Source: Clostridiales bacterium
GTDB lineage: Bacteria; Bacillota; Clostridia; Tissierellales; Sedimentibacteraceae
Assembly: GCA_003483345.1 (NCBI GenBank)
Contig: DMWH01000073.1
Span: 1,796 to 8,654 of the forward strand
Direction: 5' to 3'
Length of the DNA stretch: 6,859 nucleotides
The notes below the pieces were generated by a model. The model ran no database searches and was not told the DNA's origin. It saw nothing but the letters and a program-made list of their open reading frames with translations. The position numbers and the translations under genes are program-made. Below are positions 1 through 6,351 of the stretch, piece after piece (the stretch's first letter is position 1; each line of letters opens with the position of its first letter).

Positions 1-13
1 CGATTGTCCCCAA

Positions 14-45
14 TAAAAAAACTATCTCTCTTTAATGAGAGATAG
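14..45 (-). terminator. Rho-independent terminator of cstA (possibly bidirectional)
   Basis: Inverted repeat of 9 bp, CTATCTCTC (22-30) and GAGAGATAG (37-45), with a 6-nt loop. On the minus strand the stem is followed by seven T residues (15-21). It starts about 18 nt after the cstA stop codon. The plus-strand reading has a stem followed by five T (47-51), so it may also stop transcription entering from the left, where only about 13 nt are visible. Confidence 0.88.
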
Positions 46-63
46 CTTTTTATATCTTATAAA

Positions 64-1521
64 TTATGATAATACGTTTTGAACAATTTGTTCTTTTTGA
101 ACCGTTGCTCTACGTCTTACAAACCATATATAACCTACACAGCATGCTGCTGCCAATGCATATGCAACACCCCACGGCAGGTTGAACCCGATTTTTGCGT
201 TAAATATAAAGCTTAATGTAACGAAGAAGTAGAATGTTCCGGGTATCAAGGATACCAAGTAATTCTTGCCGTTAATGTAGAGGTAAATTGATATTGTTGC
301 CAATGCAAATGTTGCAACAAATTGGTTAGTAAATGCAAAGTATCTCCACAATATTGAGAATCCTGCGGGATTTGTTTTAGCAATATATAGTATAACAGCT
401 GCAGGGATGAAGAATGCTATACTTAAGCTTACTCTCTTCTGAGTAGATGTCTGGTCTATGTTAAACTGCTCGGCAACCATTAATCTCAATCCTCTGAATG
501 CTGTGTCTCCGGATGTTATCGGAAGAACTATAACTCCGATTATAGCAAAGATTGCTCCAAAGTTTCCTAAGAAGTCTCTTGATACAAGTCCTACCATCAG
601 TGTTGCACCGGTAGCCATATCTGTACCCTTACCGAACAGCACCATTGCACCGCCTGCCCAGCACATTGCTATGAAGCCTTCAACAAGCATCATGTTGTAG
701 AATGTCATTTTTCCTTCTTTTTCATTTGAAACGGTTCTTGCAATCAAGGTGTTCTGAGTTGCATGGAACCCTGATAAGATTCCGCAGGCAACCGTTATAA
801 AGAATACAGGAATAAAGGGCAGTCCACCCGGATGTTGACTGAACATACCTTCAAATGATAAGTTTTGTAAATAAGCTCCTCCTCCGAACAATATTCCGAA
901 GAAAATACCAACTGCAGAAATAATCAGGAAAGCACCGAATATTGGGTAAACTCTTCCTATTATTGCATCTATCGGGAAAATAGTTGCAACAATATAATAT
1001 AAGAAAATGCCTGCATAAACAATCCAAGTTGTAGGATTTGCAGCAACAGCTTCTTGTCTCAGCAATTCGGAAACAATTAAATCTCCAGGCGTATAAACGA
1101 AAACAACGCCAACCAAAAGCATCAATATCCAGATAACTACATTGTAAAAGCCAAATACTTTTCCGCCTAAAAACTTTTTAATCAATCTTGGCATCTGAGC
1201 TCCGCCGTTACGCATTGAAATCATGCCTGAGAAATAATCATGCATTGAGCCTGCAAGAACGCAACCTATAGGAATAGTTATAAATGCGATAGGTCCAAAC
1301 AATATACCTTGTATTGGTCCTAATACAGGTCCTGTACCTGCTATGTTAAGTAAGTTAATTAGGGAGTTTTTCCATTTTTTCATCACCACGAAGTCTACTC
1401 CGTCTGCCTTAGTAATAGCTGGTGTTTCCCTGTCATCAGGTCCGAATACTTTTTCGCAAAAATTGCCGTAAAGATATCCGCCACCAACAAGAATTATGAT
1501 ACCAATCAAAAAAGTAACCAT
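64..1521 (-). CDS. cstA: CstA/BtsT-family transporter (carbon starvation protein A, short form)
   Basis: Polytopic inner-membrane protein of the carbon starvation CstA family. Characterised E. coli members (CstA, BtsT) take up pyruvate, and peptide uptake has also been proposed for CstA, so pyruvate or a related small substrate is the best guess here. The 485 residues are almost entirely hydrophobic segments with short loops. Family blocks visible are the Gly/Pro-rich AGTGPVLGP (61-69), the GSMHDYFSG segment (91-99) followed by SMRNGGAQMP, SGFHATQNT (250-258), and the late LWRYFAFTNQ (391-400), which matches the LWPLFGISNQ-type block of the family. At 485 residues it is much shorter than E. 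coli CstA (about 700); short forms are common in anaerobes. I chose the ATG at 1521 because AAAGGAGGG lies 6 nt upstream; the reading frame continues upstream to a GTG at 1653, which I reject. It is transcribed alone from its own promoter and ends at the 14-45 hairpin. Family is certain; substrate is inferred. Confidence 0.93.
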   Translation of the reverse strand: MVTFLIGIIILVGGGYLYGNFCEKVFGPDDRETPAITKADGVDFVVMKKWKNSLINLLNIAGTGPVLGPIQGILFGPIAFITIPIGCVLAGSMHDYFSGMISMRNGGAQMPRLIKKFLGGKVFGFYNVVIWILMLLVGVVFVYTPGDLIVSELLRQEAVAANPTTWIVYAGIFLYYIVATIFPIDAIIGRVYPIFGAFLIISAVGIFFGILFGGGAYLQNLSFEGMFSQHPGGLPFIPVFFITVACGILSGFHATQNTLIARTVSNEKEGKMTFYNMMLVEGFIAMCWAGGAMVLFGKGTDMATGATLMVGLVSRDFLGNFGAIFAIIGVIVLPITSGDTAFRGLRLMVAEQFNIDQTSTQKRVSLSIAFFIPAAVILYIAKTNPAGFSILWRYFAFTNQFVATFALATISIYLYINGKNYLVSLIPGTFYFFVTLSFIFNAKIGFNLPWGVAYALAAACCVGYIWFVRRRATVQKEQIVQNVLS

Positions 1522-1668
1522 AAAAAACCCTCCTTTAAAATATAATGAAATTATGTAAAAATAAAAAATAAAAAAATAAAGAAATAAAGTAAAAGAATAA
1601 AGAATAAATTTGTGTTGAGTACTTCCTTTTACCGGAATACCCTTGTATTTCACCTCCCTATGTATTAC
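1522..1668 (-). promoter_or_regulatory. Long, G-free, U-rich 5' leader of cstA with early SD-like motif and hairpin
   Basis: Predicted 5' untranslated region of about 147 nt from the cstA promoter. In order it holds an SD-like AGGGAGGTG (1651-1659) with no start codon at normal spacing, then a hairpin (1617-1642). The hairpin pairs GGGTATTCC with GGAAGTACTC: 9 bp including one G-U, a one-base bulge, and a 7-nt loop. After that come 88 nt (1534-1621) with no G in the transcript, mostly runs of T separated by A or C. The true ribosome site AAAGGAGGG (1528-1536) follows. The structure is seen in the sequence; a regulatory role is inference. I do not recognise any known riboswitch class. Confidence 0.5.
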
Positions 1669-1674
1669 TATTTT

Positions 1675-1703
1675 ATTGTATCACTAAGCTGTTATCCAGT
1701 CAA
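1675..1703 (-). promoter_or_regulatory. Sigma-70-type promoter of cstA
   Basis: TTGACT (1698-1703), a 17-nt spacer and TACAAT (1675-1680), with TGA directly before the -10 giving an extended -10 (TGATACAAT). This is near consensus and predicts a start around 1668. I saw no convincing CcpA cre-like operator overlapping it. Confidence 0.85.
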
Positions 1704-1710
1704 GGTAAGT

Positions 1711-1789
1711 TAAAAAATATTGTTTATTTTTCAATTAAATGAAAAGATTTTGTAACAATTTCCAACTCTCCTAGTAAAAGTATAAACAA
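1711..1789 (-). terminator. Possible weak AT-rich terminator after the DUF368 gene
   Basis: Directly after the DUF368 stop codon, TTGTTTAT (1782-1789) can pair with ATAAACAA (1720-1727). The second arm is followed by TATTTTTTA (1711-1719). A small inner hairpin, TTTTCA/TGAAAA with a 6-nt loop (1728-1745), lies inside. The outer stem has one G-C pair and encloses about 54 nt, so it would be weak. The region fills the gap between DUF368 and the cstA promoter, and no other structure was found there. Confidence 0.3.
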
Positions 1790-1790
1790 C

Positions 1791-2606
1791 TTAAGAAATT
1801 GTTTTTCCTTTTCCTAATTTTGACAATGAATATGACAGTAAACAGCATGCTAATAGTATTATTAAGTTTAATAAATAATCAAAATTCAAATAAAAACCGG
1901 GGAATATCGAAAGAACGGAACCTAATACAAGGCCTAGAATTGCATAGTATGTAATTCCATATGCCTTTTCAAAAAGCATGCATATTATTTTTGAAAATAA
2001 CAATATACTCAGTATAAAGCCTATGGCGAGAAAAAAAATTATGGATATTTGAATATTTGAAATTGCACTTATGACTATTTCATAAGCACCCATATACATA
2101 AGCAGTATAGAAGCGCTGATACCGGGTATAATTGTTCCAAATCCAATTATGATGCCATAAATAATCAGGCTCAGAGGAGCGGTTCCTGAGTTCATTATTA
2201 TATTAATTTCATCTTTTTCAAAATATGCAGCAACTAATGTAATGCTCAGGGTTATTATAAAAGGTATTAAATATCTTTGTTTATAGCCTTTTTTATTTGC
2301 TTCTTTTACTACCAGAGGTATGGTACCAAACATCAAGCCTATAAAAGCATATTTTACTTCGACTTCGTGAAAATGGAAAAGGTATTCAATAATTCTGCTG
2401 AAAATTAATACTCCAACGACTCCCCCAATACCGACAGGCATGAAATACAATACATTTTCCTTAAAATTCCTGGTAAAATGAGCAATAAAGTATGTAATTT
2501 TGTCATACAAACCAAATATTACAGCCAAGGCTCCTCCGCTGATTCCGGGAGCTATAGCCGCAATGCCCAATGCCAAACCCTTTAAAAATCCCGACATAAA
2601 ATTCAT
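1791..2606 (-). CDS. DUF368 membrane protein, putative polyprenyl-phosphate translocase (PopT family)
   Basis: A 271-residue polytopic membrane protein of the DUF368 family. Members (PopT) were recently linked to returning undecaprenyl phosphate across the cytoplasmic membrane, recycling the lipid carrier used for peptidoglycan and other envelope polymers. The family signature PGISGGALAVIFGLYD is at 20-35. A second copy of the same motif, PGISASILLMYMGAYE, is at 161-176, which points to two related halves, each with a Pro-Gly break in a membrane segment. A charged loop (about 101-112) separates the halves, and the tail is short and basic. I chose the ATG at 2606 because CAGGTG lies about 6 nt upstream; a GTG at 2615 would sit inside that ribosome site, and the ATG at 2597 is possible. 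The gene has its own promoter (2637-2665). Family is clear; transport of C55-P by this protein is inferred from the family. Confidence 0.87.
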   Translation of the reverse strand: MNFMSGFLKGLALGIAAIAPGISGGALAVIFGLYDKITYFIAHFTRNFKENVLYFMPVGIGGVVGVLIFSRIIEYLFHFHEVEVKYAFIGLMFGTIPLVVKEANKKGYKQRYLIPFIITLSITLVAAYFEKDEINIIMNSGTAPLSLIIYGIIIGFGTIIPGISASILLMYMGAYEIVISAISNIQISIIFFLAIGFILSILLFSKIICMLFEKAYGITYYAILGLVLGSVLSIFPGFYLNFDYLLNLIILLACCLLSYSLSKLGKGKTIS

Positions 2607-2636
2607 CACACACACCTGCCAGTATACTCTTGTTTA

Positions 2637-2665
2637 ATTATATGTCCATATGGTAATTTTAGCAA
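2637..2665 (-). promoter_or_regulatory. Promoter of the DUF368/PopT-like gene
   Basis: TTGCTA (2660-2665), a 17-nt spacer and a perfect TATAAT (2637-2642), predicting a start near 2630 and a leader of about 24 nt. It lies in the 94 nt between the amrS stop and the DUF368 start. No clear hairpin terminator separates amrS from it, so read-through from the upstream operon is also possible. Confidence 0.7.
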
Positions 2666-2700
2666 TAAAAAATCGTACGCAGTCTCATTCACCAAATCTT

Positions 2701-3531
2701 TCAGCAGTTTCCTTCATAGACGTATTTGAGTTTTTCTCTTGCTATATTTGCCAAATCATAAACCTTTTTTACGTCTGTCGGCCTTTTATCAAGCATCTTG
2801 TAGCAAGGGAAAAACCTAGAAACATGAAGAGGTATTTCAGGCGACACTGAAAATATAAATTCCGAGAGCTCCCTTATTTCATCCTCCGTGTCATTTTCAC
2901 CAGGTATTATAAGAGTTGTTATTTCCACATGACAATGTTTTGCTGCAAGCTTAATAAAATTTTTAACTGTGTCCAAGTCCCCGCCGATTTTTTTATAAAA
3001 CTCATAAGTAAACCCTTTTAAATCAATATTCAGAGCATCAATAAAAGGAAGTAGTTTTTTCATCGGCTCTTCACAAAAACAACCGTTTGTAACAATCACA
3101 TTCTTTAAATTCTTATCTCTTGCCGATTTAGCACAGTCTAAAACATATTCATATCCTACCAAAGGCTCGTTGTAGGTATATGCTATGCCTATATTTTTTC
3201 TGTCCTTTAAATCCAATGCTATATTTATTAATTCTTCAGGTTTTACAAATTGAGTTTTAACCTCATTTTTGGATGCCATGGATATATGATAATTCTGGCA
3301 AAATAAACATTTTAAATTGCATCCGAAGCTTCCTACAGACAGTATATTGCTGCCGGGATAAAACCTGTACAAAGGCTTTTTTTCGATTGGGTCAAGGGCA
3401 AGAGCTGTTAATTGACCGTAATTGATTGCCGTAATTTCACCGTTAATATTTTTCCTTGCCCTGCATAAACCTGTTTGACCTTCTTTTAAATTGCAGTGAT
3501 GCGGGCATATAGTGCAAATTAATTTGCTCAT
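2701..3531 (-). CDS. amrS: AmmeMemoRadiSam system radical SAM enzyme, short form
   Basis: Radical SAM enzyme of 276 residues, related to pyruvate-formate-lyase-activating-enzyme-like proteins. It would bind a 4Fe-4S cluster and cleave S-adenosylmethionine to start radical chemistry; the substrate is unknown. The cluster motif CNLKCLFC gives Cys71, Cys75 and Cys78. The N-terminal Cys6, Cys9, Cys13 and Cys23 (CTICPHHC followed by EGQTGLC) are typical of this subfamily. YTYNEP (118-123), VTNG (147-150) and NIDLKGF (168-174) are barrel-strand motifs, and HVSRFFPCYKM (236-246) is characteristic of the group. The ATG overlaps the amrA stop as ATGA (4 nt), so translation is probably coupled; GAGGTGGTAAGG just upstream can act as its ribosome site. 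The protein ends at YVYEGNC, whereas longer members (about 330-350 residues) continue into a CxxC-type Cys-rich tail. Either this is a naturally short clade or the tail was lost. Requires anaerobic conditions, as is usual for such clusters. Confidence 0.92.
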   Translation of the reverse strand: MSKLICTICPHHCNLKEGQTGLCRARKNINGEITAINYGQLTALALDPIEKKPLYRFYPGSNILSVGSFGCNLKCLFCQNYHISMASKNEVKTQFVKPEELINIALDLKDRKNIGIAYTYNEPLVGYEYVLDCAKSARDKNLKNVIVTNGCFCEEPMKKLLPFIDALNIDLKGFTYEFYKKIGGDLDTVKNFIKLAAKHCHVEITTLIIPGENDTEDEIRELSEFIFSVSPEIPLHVSRFFPCYKMLDKRPTDVKKVYDLANIAREKLKYVYEGNC

Positions 3532-4913
3532 TTGTGCCTTACCACCTCAAATCTTTCCAACTGATAGTCTTCATTTGGAGAAATACCTGCTTTTCTCAAA
3601 GCTATGGAGACTTGTTTTTCAGCTGTTTCAACCCCCTCCAAATTGGGTAATAAAAGCCCTCTTCTATGTCCTTTTGAAACAATGACACCGTATCTTACCG
3701 GATCAAGTTCATCCATTGACTCTATTTTTTCTGCTTTACCGAGAACATCTACGCTGTATTCCAGTCTTGAGAGTTCATCTTCAGTGACAGGCGGAAACCT
3801 CGGGTCTTCTGTACCGGCACTTATTGCATTCCTTATTATTTCATCAGCTATGCTTGATGTTGTCGGAGAAATTGTTCCAATGCAGCCTCTTAAGCTGCCG
3901 TCTAGTTTCAAGGATACAAATACTCCTGCCTTGTTTTTAATAAGTTCAGGGCTCAAATTGTCCGGTCTCTTAATTACCTTCCGGTTTATTACATAGCTTT
4001 CCAATGTTTGGCGGGCAAGGCGCACATATTCATCCTCTTCTGATTTCAATGACTCAATCCTTTCCATTTCGGTTTTTAAGTATATTTCATCAAATCGACG
4101 CCCTTCATCATCTCCTAAAACCTTAAATTCTGCAACTGCATAGCCTACTCCAAAAGGTCCTTGATAAGACAGAAGCTTTGAGCTTAATTTTTTCCCGTCC
4201 AATGCGCCTGCCATTATTATGAAGGAGCGAAGTCCGCATTCAGCAGCAGCTTCACAGAAATCTTCGTCAAATTTAAGAAACTCCGAGAAATTTCCGCTAT
4301 CCATTGCCTTGGTTACTTCCCTGTCAAATATTACTCCTTCTTCCCTGTAACCGTAAGGGCCTGTTTCCTTAAGCATGTGAGACAAATCCCCGCTTGCTAT
4401 AAAAACAATTTTTTTGTTGCTTTTTTCTGCTGCCTTTTTAATACATTTTCCAAATTTGTAATGCTCTAAATAAGAAAGTCCTGATATGGAAATGCGCACC
4501 AACTTATAATTATTGTAGTATTTATTCACGAAATAAAGAGGCACCATAACACCGTGGTCAAGCGAGCTGTTTTTCTCACCCAAAGTTCCGGCAGAAATCC
4601 CGGCTTTCTCTGCTTCATTTGAAATTTCACCGACTAACTCAACATCATATTCTACTTCCATTGTAACATCACGTTGGCCAAATTCCCGGAAGCTGCCTTT
4701 TGCCCTCTTCCCCGGTGAAATATGTATATAATCTGAATACATTATTGAATGGGGAGTTGTTATAATTATTGTGTCAGGTTTAATTTCAGAAATTTGTTTT
4801 GCAATATTGTGATATGCATCTATTGTCTTTTGAATTTTAATTTCTTCTCCTCTTCCTATCTCAGGAATTATCAATGGAGGATGCGGAACTATAAAACTAT
4901 TCACAATCATCAT
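3528..4913 (-). CDS. amrA: Fused LigB/MEMO-like and AMMECR1 protein (AmmeMemoRadiSam system protein A)
   Basis: A 461-residue soluble two-domain protein. Residues 1 to about 265 form a class III extradiol dioxygenase (LigB)-like, MEMO-related domain: VPHPPL (His11), TPHS (His55), DHG (His120), SGDLSH (Asp176, His179) and AECG (Glu225, Cys226). By my alignment, His11, His55, Asp176, His179 and Cys226 correspond to His49, His81, Asp189, His192 and Cys244 of human MEMO1, so metal binding is plausible. Residues about 290-461 are an AMMECR1 domain with the hallmark LRGCIG (341-346) and EDPRFPPV (369-376). A Glu/Lys-rich linker joins them. The reaction is unknown; co-occurrence with amrS suggests that the two act together. 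The start is the ATG at 4913 (or the adjacent one at 4910), 5 or 8 nt after AAGGAG; an upstream in-frame ATG at 4961 lacks a good ribosome site. It lies 61 nt after the transporter stop with no terminator, and overlaps amrS by 4 nt. Confidence 0.92.
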   Translation of the reverse strand: MMIVNSFIVPHPPLIIPEIGRGEEIKIQKTIDAYHNIAKQISEIKPDTIIITTPHSIMYSDYIHISPGKRAKGSFREFGQRDVTMEVEYDVELVGEISNEAEKAGISAGTLGEKNSSLDHGVMVPLYFVNKYYNNYKLVRISISGLSYLEHYKFGKCIKKAAEKSNKKIVFIASGDLSHMLKETGPYGYREEGVIFDREVTKAMDSGNFSEFLKFDEDFCEAAAECGLRSFIIMAGALDGKKLSSKLLSYQGPFGVGYAVAEFKVLGDDEGRRFDEIYLKTEMERIESLKSEEDEYVRLARQTLESYVINRKVIKRPDNLSPELIKNKAGVFVSLKLDGSLRGCIGTISPTTSSIADEIIRNAISAGTEDPRFPPVTEDELSRLEYSVDVLGKAEKIESMDELDPVRYGVIVSKGHRRGLLLPNLEGVETAEKQVSIALRKAGISPNEDYQLERFEVVRHK

Positions 4914-4945
4914 AATTTCTCCTTTCTTTCTTATATGATTGCTAT

Positions 4946-4963
4946 GAATAACATATGTCATTC
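4946..4963. promoter_or_regulatory. 18-bp near-perfect dyad between transporter and amrA
   Basis: GAATAACATATGTCATTC reads as its own reverse complement except for one mismatched pair (4950/4959). It lies in the 61-nt gap before amrA, 12 nt after the transporter stop. With no loop it looks more like a protein-binding dyad than an RNA hairpin. A TATAAG at 4930-4935 downstream could be a -10 box, which would put the dyad over a -35 region that is otherwise poor. An internal, regulated promoter is therefore possible, but this is inference. Confidence 0.35.
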
Positions 4964-4974
4964 CAAAAGCTATC

Positions 4975-6225
4975 TCATGAGACAGTCTGCATTTTTACTG
5001 CTTTTCTGAATATTACATATCCTATTATGAACATAATACAAATGGTCAATACACCGAATTTTGAGTTGCCCGTAATTTGTGTCGTAATTCCCATAAGCGT
5101 TGTTCCGGTAAAGGATGCACCTTTACCAAAAATATCGTAAAAACCGAAGTATTCGCTGGAGCTTTCCTTTGGAATTATTTTTGCGTAATATGAGCGGGAC
5201 AAAGCTTGAATCGCTCCCTGGAAAACCGCTACGCATACTGCCAGAAACCAAAATTCCCAAGCTTTATCAAGCTGCAGCGCAAACAGTGTAATTAAAAAAT
5301 AACCTATGATGCACACGCTGATTAGCTCTGAAGTCTTATACCTTTTAGACAGCTTGCCAAATATTATTGCAAAAGGAAAAGCAACCACCTGTGTTAAAAG
5401 AAGCGCCAATAATAGATTATTGTCACTTATTCCAACGTCCTTGCCGTATGATGTGGCCATTCCTATAATTGTATCTACCCCGTCTATATAAAAGAAAAAG
5501 GCAAGCAAGAATATGAATATTTCCTTATGTTTTTTTATATCGCCAAATGTTCTTCCAAGCCGCCTAAATGCCATAGCCATGGGAGCATTATCCACTTCCA
5601 CGAAATGAAGCTGCTTGTAATTTTTAAGAAGAGGCAGGCTTACTAAAAACCACCATAATGCATTTAATATAAAAGCTATTCCTGTTGCAAGAGCGGTGGT
5701 AATTCCTATTTTATCTGCAAATAAAATCAATACGAGACTGATGGTAAAAGGAATACAACTTCCTATATAACCCCAGGCATAACCGTGTGAAGACAATAAA
5801 TCCATCCTCTCGTCACTTGTTACATCCGGAAGCATGGCATCGTAAAATATCAGGCTTCCTGAAATACCTACCCTTGCAAATACAAACAAGGCTAAAAATA
5901 TTATCCATGGAACGGGAAGTGATAGTGCTGCGCACCCAAGTACCCCGGACATTAAAAAAAAGGTAAACAAAGGTTTCTTATATCCTTTTGTATCTGCTAA
6001 TGCTCCTAATACAGGTCCTAATATCGCAACTATCAAAGTTGAAGTCGACATGGCATATCCCCAGTAAGCAGTCGAATCGGAAGGTAAAACGCCGTCCGAT
6101 GAAGCAATATTTTTGAAATAGATTGGTATAATTGTTGATATGAGCAGAATAAATGCAGAATTCCCGACATCATACAAAATCCAGGACCTTTCCAATTTAG
6201 TTAATTTTCCTTTAGATTTATCCAT
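4975..6225 (-). CDS. MFS transporter, UMF1 (Atg22-like) family
   Basis: A 416-residue major facilitator protein with about 12 hydrophobic segments, in the cytoplasmic membrane. It matches the UMF1 family, relatives of the yeast vacuolar effluxer Atg22 (amino-acid release from the vacuole); bacterial substrates are mostly undefined. Visible landmarks are YDVGNSAF (18-25; the family usually has YDWANSAF), an MFS motif-A-like GPVLGALADTKGYKKP (70-85), FYDAMLPDV (128-136), GYAWGYIG (148-155), a charged central loop (about 201-236), GKLSKRYK (290-297) and the conserved QALSRSYYAKIIP (340-352) leading to YFGFYDIFGKGA (359-370). The start at the 6225 ATG is supported by AAGGTGGAG about 4 nt upstream; the in-frame GTG at 6234 lies inside that site. 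It is the first gene of the probable operon with amrA and amrS and may move their substrate or product; that link rests on position only. Confidence 0.9.
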   Translation of the reverse strand: MDKSKGKLTKLERSWILYDVGNSAFILLISTIIPIYFKNIASSDGVLPSDSTAYWGYAMSTSTLIVAILGPVLGALADTKGYKKPLFTFFLMSGVLGCAALSLPVPWIIFLALFVFARVGISGSLIFYDAMLPDVTSDERMDLLSSHGYAWGYIGSCIPFTISLVLILFADKIGITTALATGIAFILNALWWFLVSLPLLKNYKQLHFVEVDNAPMAMAFRRLGRTFGDIKKHKEIFIFLLAFFFYIDGVDTIIGMATSYGKDVGISDNNLLLALLLTQVVAFPFAIIFGKLSKRYKTSELISVCIIGYFLITLFALQLDKAWEFWFLAVCVAVFQGAIQALSRSYYAKIIPKESSSEYFGFYDIFGKGASFTGTTLMGITTQITGNSKFGVLTICIMFIIGYVIFRKAVKMQTVS

Positions 6226-6296
6226 AATCTCCACCTTAATTGTATATTTTTCTTTAGTTACATTTTCGGTGTGTCACCATACCTTTTAATTATATT

Positions 6297-6324
6297 ATTA
6301 TATATTGAAAGATTTTACAAGCAA
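6297..6324 (-). promoter_or_regulatory. Promoter of the transporter-amrA-amrS operon
   Basis: TTGCTT (6319-6324), a 16-nt spacer and a perfect TATAAT (6297-6302) in an AT-rich stretch. A second TATAAT-like match lies just downstream. The predicted start is near 6290, giving a leader of about 65 nt. The -35 box overlaps the tail of the upstream gene's terminator. The leader contains a small dyad, GGTGTGTCACC (6268-6278). Confidence 0.65.
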
Positions 6325-6351
6325 AAGAAAAACTGCCAATATAAGCAGTTT
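6321..6351 (-). terminator. Rho-independent terminator of the phospholipase C-like gene
   Basis: AAACTGC (minus strand, 6345-6351) pairs with GCAGTTT (6330-6336) around an 8-nt loop, followed by a T-rich tail TTCTTTT. The first arm overlaps the stop codon of the upstream gene by 2 nt. It separates that gene from the transporter operon. Confidence 0.8.

Noticed and set aside
458..700. Plus-strand frame of 80 codons inside cstA
   Set aside because: Antisense shadow of a clearly conserved membrane protein gene; its product matches nothing I recognise.
1522..1653. 44-residue hydrophobic N-terminal extension of CstA from a GTG at 1653
   Set aside because: The GTG lies inside an SD-like sequence, the extension is translated low-complexity U-rich leader, and the ATG at 1521 has an excellent AAAGGAGGG 6 nt upstream.
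2590..2700. Possible remnant of the amrS Cys-rich tail in other frames after the TGA
   Set aside because: Only scattered Cys codons with intervening stops were found; the GVC...GIF-like stretch lies within the DUF368 start and looks accidental.
2650..2850. Plus-strand frame of 66 codons over the amrS end and DUF368 promoter
   Set aside because: No ribosome site and no recognisable product; it overlaps the conserved end of the radical SAM gene.
3604..3996. Plus-strand frame of 130 codons opposite the AMMECR1 domain
   Set aside because: Ser/Leu-rich antisense shadow; the minus strand encodes the conserved LRGCIG domain here.
4914..4961. Upstream ATG at 4961 as the amrA start
   Set aside because: No good ribosome site precedes it, the added residues match no family motif, and AAGGAG sits directly before the ATG pair at 4910-4913.
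4749..5491. Three short plus-strand frames opposite amrA and the transporter
   Set aside because: All lie antisense to well-supported genes and show no family motifs or convincing ribosome sites.
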